Shown here: positions 35,574 through 63,956 of the stretch, in pieces
Layout of the letters: each line of letters opens with the position of its first letter
Position numbering within the stretch: position 1 is the first letter of the stretch
Assembly (NCBI RefSeq): GCF_021917145.1
Contig: NC_061067.1
Coordinates: forward strand, 2,477,631-2,541,630
From: Hypomesus transpacificus
Taxonomy: Eukaryota > Chordata > Actinopteri > Osmeriformes > Osmeridae
Length of the DNA stretch: 64,000 nt
Direction: 5' to 3'
Program-made: the position numbers and the translations under genes
Notes under the pieces: model-generated
Databases searched by the model: none
Told to the model about the DNA's origin: nothing
The model's input: the letters and a program-made list of their open reading frames with translations, nothing else

Positions 35574-36989
35574 CTCCGCCTCTCTCTCTCCCTGTTCTCC
35601 GCCTCTCTCTCTCTCTCCCTGTTCTCCGTCTCTCTCCCTCTCTCTCTCTCCCCCCCCCCTCTCTCTCTCTCTCTGTCTCTCCTTCTCTCTCTCTCTGGCT
35701 CTTGGTCTCTCTCCCTCCTTTCTGTCTCCGCGTCTCTCTCGCTGTCTCTCGCCCTCCCTCTGGCTCTCCTCTCTTCCATCACTCTCTCTGTCTTCCAGAG
35801 CCGTGTCACTGTGGCTGAGGAATAAAAGCATTGCATCAACTTTATTTATCTTTTGCATTCGTGGACGACTGGATGATCTGCGAGGCTGTCGGAACACAGA
35901 TGGTTTGAGTCGGATCTGGAATGTTCTCTTTCTCTCTCATCCCACTGTTTCCCCCTCATCCTTCGCATCACTCCTCTCTGGTCACTCTTTGATTATGTTC
36001 CGCCGTGATACCCCTTCACATCGTGGTGAGCCGCTGCTAATCCCATCCTGCTGGATCGCACACACACCTGGGCTCACACGCACATCGCACGAATACGCAC
36101 TACGCACACACACTCACCGCGCACACACATACGCTGAAGACACTCACATGCACGCACACATTATGCTCACACACACATCACGCAGGTATACACATACTAT
36201 GTGTACACAATCACCGTGCACACACATATACCATAGACACTCACACACATGCACACACACGCTCACGGGAAAACATTAAGGCACTGCTGAGAGCACATAC
36301 GCCTATTATTTTACATTAGATTTTACATTAACAGTTGGTGTTTCAAAAACTCAATCAAGTTTGCATTGATTACAGGTAGAAGACAAAAGCCTACGGTAAA
36401 TAAGTCTGGACTGAAAGCTTTCAGACCGTTCTATGATGGTCGTGTCCGCTAGAGGCCACTGTTGTTCTTTAAGATGCACTTGAGATGCTCTGGGAAGTAA
36501 TTAATTATGTAGCTCTCAGGCCAACTTATAATGATTTCTTTCTGCCTGTGTCTATCTGTCTTTATTGATTTCTCTTTCTCTACCTCTCTCTCTTTCTCTC
36601 TCGGACACGCAAGCACTCTTCCACTCACCTCAACAGACAAAGGCACACAAGTGCGCATAATTTCCGTCTTTTCTGGTCTGAGTTTATTAAAATGGACCTC
36701 AGTATGGGACACGGGAGCGCGCAGACGGCTGAAGAAAAGGGCTGTCGGGAGCGCGTCTTACCGTAAAGTTATCGGGTGTGCCACTACTGCTGTCAAACCA
36801 ACCGATGCTTCTCTGCGTCCTCTCAGACGACCTGAAATGAATGCAATGTCCCCATCCTTCCACATGATAAGGATTGTGCAATTTACTGTTTTAGTCAAAT
36901 AGGTTGGGGTCCATCTGCGCGCACTCACCTGGCAGGACCTTTCATGAGTTCGAGTAGGTCGGAACTGGAGAGGTCCTCGCGCGCCGGCC
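34507..36989. other. Intergenic region before vipr2
   Basis: No supported exon. Contents are GA-rich DNA at 35010-35125, a long (CT)n array with GTTCTCCGCCT interruptions at 35502-35710, and CA-rich repeats at 36060-36265. The segment 36640-36990 immediately upstream of the vipr2 ATG is fairly GC-rich and may hold its promoter and 5' UTR; no TATA box was seen. Confidence 0.5.
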
Positions 36990-48886
<11,897 letters not shown>

Positions 48887-49160
48887 TTGGACGCTCGGCG
48901 ATCGGGGACGTCACATGGCGTATCCCGACACCAGGAACTGCTGCGTTCATGAGCGACGGTGCTTCCTGAGGAGTCTGGCGATATCGCGGGTCGAGCTTCT
49001 TCTTCGTTTAATCCGGTGACCCATGTGACTACAGGAAGAGACCCAGTCTTCATGTCTGAGACGGCGGGATTTCCGAGGACGTTTTGGCCTCATTTCAAAT
49101 GGGCTGTCGTGTCATGTGGGTTAAACAAGACTGGACTTCTAGCCTTCCATACACCCAGCG

Positions 49161-49324
49161 TACACATTTACATTTAGTCATTTAGCAGACGCTCTTATCC
49201 AGAGCGACTTACAGTAAGTACAGGGACATTCCCCCCGAGGCAAGTAGGGTGAAGTGTCTTGCCCAAGGACACAACGTCATTTGGCAACCTTCCGCTTACC
49301 TAACCGCTCAGCCACCTGACTCCC
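49161..49324. repeat. Dispersed fish repeat in vipr2 3' UTR
   Basis: Same family as 38661-38768, here extending to the CTAACCGCTCAGCCACCTGA end. It lies between the vipr2 stop and its poly(A) signal and so is probably transcribed in the mRNA. Confidence 0.8.
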
Positions 49325-49439
49325 AGTGCCTGGACCGCCATGTCACATGGTCATGGACCAGGTGCCATGATCACACACGTTTAGATCCCGTGCTGTTGCC
49401 ATGTTCTGTGTCGTGTTCTGTGGTCCATGCTGTTCGTTT

Positions 49440-49578
49440 TGGGGTTGGGTAGAGGTAGGGGTAGGGGTAGGGGTTGGTGGGAGTGGGAGTGGGTGCGTGG
49501 ATGCGTGGGTGCGTGGGTGCGTGGGTGCGTGGGTGCGTGGGTGCGTGGGTGCGTGGGTGCGTGGGTGCGTGGGTGTGG
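49440..49578. repeat. GGGTAGG and GCGTGGGT minisatellites
   Basis: A short (TAGGGG)n-like tract is followed by about ten copies of the octamer GCGTGGGT. G-rich on the transcribed sense strand, in the vipr2 3' UTR. Confidence 0.92.
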
Positions 49579-49613
49579 GTGGTCTTTGTTGTATCAGTTG
49601 GAGTAAGATTGCC

Positions 49614-49619
49614 AATAAA
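49614..49619 (+). terminator. Poly(A) signal of vipr2
   Basis: AATAAA 728 nt after the vipr2 stop, directly after the G-rich minisatellite. Confidence 0.5.
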
Positions 49620-49639
49620 ACATTTGCAGAAGTGGAACC

Positions 49640-51476
49640 ACTGAGGCATAATCCAGCACTAAATTTGATATCTGACAGCCCCCACCCCACCAAACTCACA
49701 CACACACACACTCACACTCACAAACACACACAGACTTGAACACGCACGCACAAGTGGACCTGCAGCAGATAAGATACTCGTGGATCATCGAGACTCGGTG
49801 TTGAGGACAAAATGACATCACACACCTACTCTGTCAATCACACACTGTGAGACAAGAGCTGGAGGTATGCCAGTGGAAGAACAGAAATATAGAACTGAAT
49901 TGGTTTGGTGTGTGTGTGTGTGTGTTCTTGTTGAACTGCACACCCATAACTTTGAATGCTTTACTCAGGGGTTATAAGGTGTTTTAGGGTTAGGGGATAG
50001 TGGGTAGTGGTTAGAGATGTCAATATTTGGAATGGAAGTGAATGGTCAAGCCCCAGTAGAATAGAAAAACAAACCTGTGTGTTTGTGGTCAGAAATAATC
50101 TCTCAAACGATGTAAGTAGAACAATACTAAGGTCCTTCGCTAATTCCGTGCTGGAAACAATAAGATTTATGCCCAACAAAAATCGATTGGTGTTCTAGGT
50201 ATACACACACACACACCTACACACACAGCAGAAACACACCTGGTGTTCCTTTTGTTCTGCCTCAGTGACTCAGATGAAGTTATATCCCCCAACTTGCTAT
50301 CTCAATTTACAAACCCTACACATACGCCCGTACATACACACACATACACGCAGATGGACAAACAAATTCAGACACACACAGACACACATACACACACACA
50401 CACACAGGTGTGCACTAACTAACTCTTTTTTTAGAGTGTACCTTGTGGGACTCGGCCATCTGTTTATCACACCTCTCCAGCCCTGCTTGACCCTCACACA
50501 CACACACACACACACACTCAACCTTCTCTGCCAAAACATGTTGCTCTGTTCACTTCCTTCCTGTCCTGTAAGTAGAAACTTTTGTCCAACCACAGGCTAC
50601 AATGTTTGACCTATTTGAAAAGAACGCACACACAAACACACACAAACACACACACGTGCCTCTATGTACTTCATCCACCAGTGTGTATCTGGCCCGGCCC
50701 TCAGAGATAAGCAGACCTGTCTCTGCAGCTCTCTGTTCCTGACTTCTTTCACTCCTTCCTCGTCATCAGTTCTCCTCCACTCCTCCTTCACCTTCCACTC
50801 CACAATTAACCCCCAACTCAGCCTCCATCTGTTCTTCTCTCCTTCCTCCCTCTCTCCCGCCCTCCCTTCCTCCATCACTCCCTCCCTAACACGCCTCTCT
50901 CGCTCCCTGCCTCCCTACACCCTCCCTCCCTTTAAAAACCCAACAATTACCCCAATAGTATTCCCTCTCTCTTTCTTCTCGTTTCTCTTTCTCTCCCTCC
51001 CTCCCCCTCTCTTCCCTTGTCCCTCTTGTTCTCAGTCTCTCACACACCCTGAAGGTGTCATCACATCAGACCACGTGACCCCCTTCTCTTCCTCACACAT
51101 CTTTCTCTTTCTTTCTCTCCCTTCTCTCACCCTCTTTTATTCCATGTTCTATCTCTCTCTCCATCTAGTTGGTCTTAGTTTGCTTTTAGAGTGTTGTGAA
51201 TTATGCATCATCTGCAGCAGGACCCAAACTCACAAGTAGTCATATAAATAAAATACTGTGTAACCCACAACAGATCCACTGTTCTCTCTCCAACCATCTC
51301 ACAACGAGTGTGTGGGTGTGTGTGCGTGTGTGTGCGTGTGTGTGGTGATGTGGAGGTGAGTACAACCTTCACCAGACATGCAGAAGGGACGTGTCACAGC
51401 AGGGTTCAGAGTCTGTGGAAATTACAGTTCCACTGCTGAGCACCACTGCCGCTCAGCGCCCCTCTCTCACTCTCTT

Positions 51477-51529
<53 letters not shown>

Positions 51530-52271
51530 CAAACACCGGCTGTCTGTTTGTGATGTATTTTGTGACAGTTGATGGCTCCATGGGTTTGTTCTGGGTTGAT
51601 ACGTCATGGGCCATTTCTTAGTTGATGTAAACAGTACTTTTTTTTTATTTCTAGCGGTGGTTCTGACAGTAAACACAAATCCAAAGAATCCAGGGCACGA
51701 ATGTAAATACCAACCCTACAACACCACTCAAATACACTTCTACTTTATTTTACCTCCTGCATTCTCGAGTGTATGTGTAACACCAATAAAGCTTTCTTCT
51801 GTAACAACTTGTTACTTTCTACCTCAGTTTATGTCAGACTGTAGTTCCAACAGCACCCACCAGGAGGAGCTGAGTCGATCCACAACAGCTTGTTCACCGT
51901 TCCATGAACCAGAATAATCAAGGACATACTCACTGGAATCAGATGACGTAACTGTCTTTAATAACATTTGGAAGTTATTAAACATGTATTATAACATGAC
52001 TGAACTATTTTAAAACTTGGCAAAGCTTCAAGATATATTGCATACTAGAAAAAATGATATTCAAAATGTTTATAAGATAGTACTTAAAGGTGGTGTAAAG
52101 CAAATTCCATGATTTGCTTCTCAGTACATTATAAACGTGTGAAATGAGTTGCTGAAAAGCTTGTGCAAAGCTCAAAAACTTAGTTGCACTGAAATGTGGA
52201 GTTAGACCGTCGAACAGTTTCCCACCAGCAAAACCCAACCCTCAGAACTTCAGCTCCTTCAGGCGACCCGC

Positions 52272-52312
<41 letters not shown>

Positions 52313-52498
52313 CGTCTCAAGCAGAGACGACTGCTGATTAACTCACGATTTTAAAGCCTAATTTAACATGCATCGAGAAGCTTAACAAAGAAAAAAAGCC
52401 TTATTTAACATACATCGAATGTGGATGGGTAGTCGACAACACATTCTTCTGTGGTGTGATGAACTTAACTTATTTTCAGTTTTTCTTTACAGCCACTT
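49640..52498. other. Intergenic region between vipr2 and chemokine cluster
   Basis: No supported gene. Contains CA-rich microsatellites at about 50330-50410, 50498-50518 and 51486-51530, C/T-rich DNA at 50740-51170, and a poly(C) run at about 52272-52308. Open frames such as 51606-51917 show no domain, signal or splice support. Confidence 0.45.
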
Positions 52499-52504
52499 TT
52501 TATT
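52499..52504 (-). terminator. Poly(A) signal of chemokine gene 1
   Basis: AATAAA on the minus strand, about 240 nt after the stop of the gene ending at 52745. Confidence 0.5.
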
Positions 52505-52744
52505 AATATTACACCATATTTCAAGTTTGCGTAAGTGTGGCGTTCTCATGTGTGTGTGTATGGTGGCGCCTGGTGCGTTTGAGCATGCACGCATGTAAGC
52601 AGGTATTAACGATAGAGTAGATTACAGATTGAACAGTGTTAGATTTGAATACAATAGAACACAGTAGCATGTGTTGTTAGGATGTAAAGGATGGCTTGAT
52701 GTTTCTTCAGAGGAGATCACAAGACGAATGAAGAACCCAGTCCT

Positions 52745-56117
<3,373 letters not shown>

Positions 56118-56200
56118 ACTGACTGACAGACGTGTTGGGCAGACTGGTAGACAGGTACACAGACAGCCAGGGCAATGAGAAAACGTTCATGACCTGGGGT

Positions 56201-56208
56201 TATTTATA
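56201..56208 (-). promoter_or_regulatory. TATA box of chemokine gene 1
   Basis: TATAAATA on the minus strand, 84 nt upstream of the ATG, giving a predicted 5' UTR of about 55 nt, typical of inducible chemokine genes. Confidence 0.6.
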
Positions 56209-56217
56209 AGTGCGTGG

Positions 56218-58309
56218 GTTTCAAATGTTACAATAGCGATGTACACTCTTTGTGTGTGTGTGTGAGGGGGGGGTGTGATTCACACATCCAACACCATTTC
56301 CCCTCCCCATTCTATGTTTGCCAAACAACAACATGATGTGGATTGTGGTCAGCATCAATGTTTCAGTGGAACACACGTATGCAGGTTATGACTGTCAGCT
56401 CCATCAGAATGGATTCAAGTTTTTCTGCAGACACAGCATCTTTTAGTGTAAACCATCCTCCCGAAAACATTTAACCACTTTGCAGTAGAAAGACCATGTA
56501 CCCTAGTCTATAGACACTATACCTTTTGACACATTTCTCCGGTACATTTACACTTCTTTGCAAATGTCTAAGCACAGCTCTCGTTTTGAGACACAATTGT
56601 CACTGGGTCATTTAGAAAACACTGCCTTTCAATCAGTAAACTCAAATCAGCGCAATTCAAGCACCCTTAACAACCAATTGTCAATACTAAAGTTAGTACT
56701 ACTCACAATGTGTAAGTACCAACAACCAAAAATACTGTCAATCAGGAGATTGGAATGAATAAAAAGGGCAACAGGTAAGCTCACCTGTGCTTCAGAATCA
56801 AACATCAGAGGATGAGGCAGAGGAATGGTGAGAATGAGAGGGGGTGAACAAGCACAGCCTGTGATGTTGATGAAAATCTCTGGCCTGACCCTGGGGGGTG
56901 AAAGGATGCTGACCCAGAATGAGCTGTTACTGTATTGCAATTCAAGACGTGTGTCAGCAATCGAGAAAAACGGTAATGTTACGTAATCTTTTATTCGTAA
57001 ACTGTTCAAACATAAAAAATTAAGTTCATATCATTGTTTTAATCTTGTCAGTTTTATTGTCTATTGAGTAGACGTTTTAAAATCAAATCACATTTTATTT
57101 GTACAACCCTTTTTACAAGCAATGTCATGGAGGGCTTCACATATTCCTATATATCTGCACCTAAACTGAAACCAACCTAAACCCTCAAGGATGTTATGTC
57201 AATATATTGCATTCGCTAATAATTGTTCATGTTTGTCATGATCTCTTTTTAAATATTTTGTTTAGAATTTGCGTGAAATGTAAAGCAAGTCTCAGTGGTG
57301 GAAAACAAGCAGGAAACCGTCCGTTGACTCATCACATCACTTCCTGTGACAAGCCACACACAGTGAACAAGGGGTCAACAGTGAATAAGCAGAATCATAC
57401 CATGACAATGATGAGAGCAAAGGCAAACACATAGCAAGCAAATGCTTCACAGGAAAACCACCTGTGAAAATCAACACTCACACAGGCACATACGGAGCCA
57501 GTGTTAAAACTGTGGTATTTACTGTCTGATGGTGACAGTCATAATGCAGTCACAGTTCTTGTCATCAGAAACATGACAAGCTACTGACGGATAGCTTGAT
57601 TTAGTTCGTTTAATTCTTACATTAAAATTGCTGTCGGTTGAGACCTCAAGACCTAAATTCCAGTGGTTGTTGTTGATTACTACAGCATATTCCCATGTGA
57701 TATATTATATACATGTGTCATCTTTACAACATATAAGCATCATTGCTTTAATCTCCACTCACACCACTCGCCCCACACTAAACACAAAGCTGAGACCGAA
57801 CCAAAGAAGAACACTCGTGATAACATGACATTTCTTTTGTTTGGTTTATTCCATTCTAGTCAATTAACATGCTGTATAAGTTATCAATGTTGCAGACATA
57901 CCATTTCATATTAATAAATTATTAACCACATTAATAAATTATTCCATGTTGAATGTTTCTTAAATAACCATGAATTACTGTAAACAGACTTAATAAACTG
58001 TCGTCATTAAAGTCTGATTAGAAAATCATAAATACTTTTACATATGTAAACATAGATTCAAAATGTATCAACAGCTCTTGTAAACTATGGTTAAATAAAT
58101 AGTGTGTATTCTTTTTATCTGTTTCCATAAACTAACTTTTAACTTGTGACTATGATGATGGTAATCAACAAAGACACCCGCAGTTTAAAATAAAATAATT
58201 ATCAGTATCAATATCAAAATCAATGCTGACATCCATAAAAATAAATGACATTATTGTGTCTTCTGGACCCCATTGGCTAGAGTCAAACAATGTGTGATCC
58301 TATAGTTTG
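56218..58309. other. Spacer between chemokine genes 1 and 2
   Basis: AT-rich and without a supported gene. It holds a repeat copy at about 57080-57195 (same family as 13571-14000) and decayed transposon-like DNA at 56520-56760. Confidence 0.45.
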
Positions 58310-59137
58310 TTACTGCGCTGAGGTTGAAGCTTTCATGGTGGAGTCTGTTGAGGACAAGGTAGAGAAGCTGGGAGAAGAAGTTCTAGAAGGGGTAGCAGAG
58401 GAAGAATAGAGAAGAGAGAGAAGAGAGGGAGAGGGGGAAGGGGGTGAGAGAGGAGGAGAAGATGTGCGAGAAGGAGACCTGGTACTTATGCGGGCCCTTC
58501 TGAAAAGAGAAGATCGTTTGGCGGTCATTATCTGCTGTCGTTAGCTCTCATTATCTTCTCTGTGTGGTGTTCATGAGTGGGTTCGTGTGTCACAGATGAA
58601 GAATAAAGACTTACATGAATTCTGCGATCTTCCGGCGCACCCAAGGGGCTTTCAGGTGACTGCACATCGGCCCTTTCTCAGTCTGGAAGCTACATGAGAG
58701 GAGAGACAGAAACGTCTTAGAGATGAAGCTGACAGACTTCATGCTGGCGTTCACCACCACCGTTACCGTATGGGATTGCTGCATCTTCCAAGTCTTTTTG
58801 TTGTTGTTGAGGAAACAAGTGAAATAAAAGCTGTGGTTCTTACATGACTGCCTGAACACAGGGAGCGTTCGATTGCTGGATCCAGAATCCTGTGATGGAC
58901 TCCGGGAACTCTGTCCTGGACACTGTTTTACAGCAGGAGGAGAGCTTCTCATCTGGGGGGAGAGAAAGAGAGGGGAGGTGAGAGTGAGTGAGAGGGAGAG
59001 AGGGGGAGATGTAGAGAGCGATAGGCGGAAAGAGAGAGAATGGTTCGAGAAAGAGTCTCACCAGCTCCTGTGCTGGGGAACGCAGCGAGGACCAGCAGCG
59101 CCACGAAGCTCTTCAGCATGTTTCCCGAGGTCAGCAT
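58310..59137 (-). CDS. CC chemokine 2 with mucin-like tail
   Basis: Secreted CC chemokine. Exons on the minus strand: 59137-59062, 58952-58844, 58689-58615 and 58499-58310, phases 1-2-2; 149 aa. The signal peptide contains MLKSFVALLVLAAFPSTGA; the second in-frame ATG at 59119 is an alternative start. The chemokine fold shows SSCCKTVSRTEFP, third Cys in NAPCVQAVIFQT and fourth in GPMCSHLKAPWVRRKIAEF, with the same spacing as chemokine 1. The last exon adds 62 residues of which about 23 are Ser, with many Thr and Pro (for example SPPLSPPSPSPSLLSLL). Such a tail is a candidate for dense O-glycosylation. No membrane helix follows it, so unlike CX3CL1 or CXCL16 it should be soluble. Confidence 0.85.
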
Positions 59138-59319
59138 CTTCAGAACGTGTAGATTCCGATTTTCACTCAGACCAAACGTATTCAAACAAAGGTTCCTGTA
59201 AATAAAGGCTCCGACAAAGGTTCCTTTGAAAGGTTCAAATCAATAAAGGAGCAGGATGGACAGGATCTGGGTCTTCTCTCCTCGTCAGTGCAGTGGTCTA
59301 CCAGGGCGACACTGGACGG

Positions 59320-59326
59320 TTATATG
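59320..59326 (-). promoter_or_regulatory. TATA box of chemokine gene 2
   Basis: CATATAA on the minus strand, about 185 nt upstream of the chosen ATG (59137). Confidence 0.45.
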
Positions 59327-59329
59327 AGG

Positions 59330-62020
59330 GACGAAAGCAGAAGTGGTGCCTCCGGTGTCGTCATCCCTCCTTTTCTTTACCGTCCTCTAGTTTTGACTGA
59401 AAGGATTTCTTCTGAGTCATCCACACTCCTTCACCAAAAGGAAATACTTTCATCAGCTTTCCGGACCTCGATGTTTCCATTCCGGCTCATTAGACTACAA
59501 GAAAATCAATACTTTACAGTAACTTTTACAGCAACTTTTGGAGCAACTTCAAGAACAGCTTCAACGTCAGACTTCATTGTACTGTGTCAATTAGCGGAAA
59601 TTCAACCCCGCAAGCAAAGCTTCATGGACCAATAGGTTAGGACATCATACAAACCCCCGCATGGTTACAGCAGCTTTACAATCTAAATCTTTGACCACAC
59701 TCCGCCTCAATGACATCAGCAGATTTCTGCAACTACCGTCAGTGACCAGTTTAATTTAAAACGCTGATAAACAAATGATAATGATGATTTGAGGTGCATT
59801 CAACTTGTTTGCTACTACCATACCAAATGTGCAACCCTTCAAGTAACTTGGGTAAAGCAGAACAATTCTTGTCCTATACAGCCTACTACAAGTAATGGAC
59901 TATGAATCAATAAATCAACAGATTATTCACAAATAGTTTGCAACATGGTTGTTCAGGTAGGTGAGGCGTTCAGTTTGACACCTAGTTCTCAGTCTTCAGC
60001 CACATTGTGAGTTCCATTGGTTTGGTGGAGAGATAAAGATATAGTGGCAAGTGGAAAGTCATCCTTGTGTCCAATGTCAAAGGAGAGATAGGTGACAGAC
60101 AGAGAGCTGATGACTGAGGTGGTTGACAGGTGTGACGAGGTCTGTGGGTCAAACGAGCGCGAGGTGAAGGGGAGAGAGACATGAAGGTCTGGCGGAGAGG
60201 CCGCCCGAGAGCAGAAACGGTCCGAATGAGAATGAGAGTATGTCTGCTTCCTGTCTCGGGTGGTGGTGATTCTGCAGTGGAGGTTTGAAGACCAGAAATA
60301 GCTCTGTGGCGATGTCCTAATTTCCTTTCTGCTGGTGTCTTTCGGCAATTGCCTCATTTGGGCACATCCAGAATCCCCCCATTATGGAATGGGGGATCAC
60401 AGCTAATTTGAGCTCGGTGGATACCGGGTTGTTGCGAATGCCCCAAAAAAATGCAACTCAGCTATTCAACTGCCATTCAGTAATTTGTTCCACTCGAGAC
60501 ATTTTGCAACATTTTGTTCGGAAATTGTCTTTGGTTCTTCAGGGGAAAGAGGAAGTAATCGTGTGATTTACTTTCAGTATCCTTCTCTCATCGCCATTCT
60601 CAGAACGGCAGATCCTGATATGGTCTTCACATGTACAAGCAGGAAAACAGAGGTCAAAGGAAGCATACAGTGAGCCACCTGTTATGCAGCGTTGACTACA
60701 GTCAAGGTAGTGATATAGCTCCAGTCTGTCTGCGAGAGGTTTGGTTTCAACATTGATCGGGTCAAAGGTTTTGATCACCTCATATCCTGCCACCACCCCT
60801 GCTCTGCTGTTACTTGTTGGTGGGGATGTGTCAACGGTCTCTTGACATGTCTGGACATGTCCCTCTAGGTCAGCCCCTGAACCCACACCAGGTCCTCCAG
60901 GCTGCCAAACTGGGTTCCTGATATCCTCTGAAGACCTGCTGTCCTCTGTTTCTCAGCCAGTGTGTGTGTGTGAGTGTGTGGGGGGGAGGGGGAGGGTCAC
61001 ATTAGTGCTGTCTGAGACAGAGGCATCCACACCCACCCCCAGATCCTCCTTCATGTTTTCAGTACAAGTCACCATGAGGAAGGGAAAAACCAAACCGCTC
61101 GAAATAAGCTTGAGCACATCACCTCCTGAGCAATGACATCAGAGTCACGACGCCCTGCGGAAGGGAGGCGCCAGGGAGCCTCTGTGACACAGTCCCTCAG
61201 TGGACCAGGCATGCACACACAGACATTCACGCACATACAAACATGCTCGCACACACATACACACATGTGCGCACACACACATTTTCTTTTGATAGACAGA
61301 TATTTTTGTTTCCAGTATTTCCAGTGGGGATTTTTTATATCTCTTTTGTCACTCACAAATAAGTTGGAGTCACTCGGTAAAAGAAATAAGTTTTCATTAG
61401 TGGTGAAGAGAACTGTCCTTAAACCACTGATCAGTTAACAATAATTAAAGAAAATGATTACTTTTTTACTTTTATATTGTTTGAAAATGCTCTGAATATA
61501 ATAAACAATATTGGATAATTGGTTATAGACCCAGCTATATTACGTAAGCTCACGAGCACATGGTCATGTACAGGAGAGAAATATGCCTATCTATTACGTA
61601 ATTATGTTTCTTGTATCATTGATAAACTGTCATTATGCTGTTCTTTTATGCCTGCATAGCCATAAGTTATTTATTTGTAAGGTGCGACTAGGAAATGCCT
61701 GTGACACTAATGTAGGTCATATTACCAAAGAGTATAATGCTATGCAACTTTGAACAAGGAAAATAAAAGGAACGTCAAGGCCATATTTAGGAGCCTTATC
61801 TAAAGACCTAAACAAAAGCTATTTAGCATGCAGTGTCCTTTTCTGTGCTTGGGAAGGCTATGCTAATTGTCTCGTGTCCTCCCATATCGTGATATCTTTT
61901 TTACTCCCTTAATTTCGTGAATTCATGGTCCAGTCTTCTGAGATGCTCAACTTGAGTGTATCAGACACCTGCACCTTATAGATCTATAATAAATATGTTG
62001 ATTTGGTCTTGAACTTGTAC
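59330..62020. other. Spacer between chemokine genes 2 and 3
   Basis: Mostly AT-rich DNA after 61300, with a short CA-rich stretch at 61200-61285. Two possible coding segments (59989-60886) are described separately; otherwise no gene is supported. Confidence 0.4.
59989..60886 (-). other. Possible unassigned coding segments
   Basis: Two minus-strand open frames, 60886-60539 and 60357-59989, have normal, non-repetitive amino-acid composition unlike the microsatellite frames around them. The first contains TFDPINVETKPLADRLELYH and DCSQRCITG; the Cys-rich part after it may be intron read-through past a donor-like ACAG|GTGGCT. The second is Ser/Thr-rich (SSVISSLSV-like). I recognise neither, and no start exon was found. 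They could be exons of an unknown gene, a decayed pseudogene or chance. Confidence 0.22.
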
Positions 62021-62244
62021 TTAGCCCTTTAAGACACAGTTTAAAATTACAACATCACTTTTAGCTCTCCAAAAAACACATTTGCAAATATTGTTCTTTG
62101 TTGAAAGACGACATTTACATAACCAATGGGTCCTGTTATCTTGCCTTGCAATGTCATTGGATAAATGTCGTCTTTCAAAAAAAAAGAAATGAGATAGCTA
62201 AAAGTGACGTTGTAATTTTACAACCAGGGGTCTTACAGGGTTAG
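62021..62244. mobile_element. Palindromic piggyBac-type MITE
   Basis: A 216-bp element (62025-62240) that is a near-complete imperfect palindrome. The ends read CCCTTTAAGAC and, reversed, CCCTGTAAGAC, then TAAAATTACAAC and TCACTTTTAGCT on both sides. The inner arms share TTGAAAGACGACATTTA. It is flanked by TTAG on both sides. CCC ends and a 4-bp TTAA-like duplication are typical of piggyBac elements. Confidence 0.65.
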
Positions 62245-62389
62245 CTGTTCACTTCATTGACGTCGTACTTTCTCATCAATTGAGCACAATCTAATATGTC
62301 TTCTGTGGTACAAATACATTTTTGTACAAACAAAAAAATTCTCACTGATTTACAGAACGCCACCAAAATTGATCTTAACAAATGTATAA

Positions 62390-62395
62390 TTTATT
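62390..62395 (-). terminator. Poly(A) signal of chemokine gene 3
   Basis: AATAAA on the minus strand, about 270 nt after the stop at 62667. Confidence 0.4.
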
Positions 62396-62666
62396 ACAGT
62401 AATACAACAAACATAAACCAATAAATAATAAATAATAGTATGTAAGAAAAATTACAATGACAGGGAGTCCTTTAAATATGTCAATAAATTAAGATTATAA
62501 ATTAAATGAAATTATTTTAGTTTGCATGATGACCAGCTTAATACTGCTTAAACAATTGGTATGACAAAGAACATAATGCCCAACTTAAAGATAAACAGAT
62601 AAATAAAAGTGTTCTGTGCAGGTTGCGTGTCCTTTCCTTTGTAGAGACTAGAAGAGATTCCTTTAA

Positions 62667-63787
<1,121 letters not shown>

Positions 63788-63950
63788 GTTCACCGTTTGA
63801 TCTACTACTCTGAACCCAAAACAGACTTCCTCTTTCCAAAGATTTGCTGGTTGCTATTAACTCGACTGACACTTAAAGGTGGCGATGCTCAGTGTTGACC
63901 GTTGCAGTCGCTTTAGATGTGCTAATGTGCTGAGGGATGAGGGGCTGTCT

Positions 63951-63956
63951 CTTATA
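63951..63956 (-). promoter_or_regulatory. TATA box of chemokine gene 3
   Basis: TATAAG on the minus strand in the context CCTATAAGAGACAG, 164 nt upstream of the ATG. The start of transcription would be near 63925. Confidence 0.5.

Noticed and set aside
51606-51917. 103-aa frame with a hydrophobic segment
   Set aside because: Isolated, in repeat-like AT-rich DNA, and lacking family motifs or splice partners.
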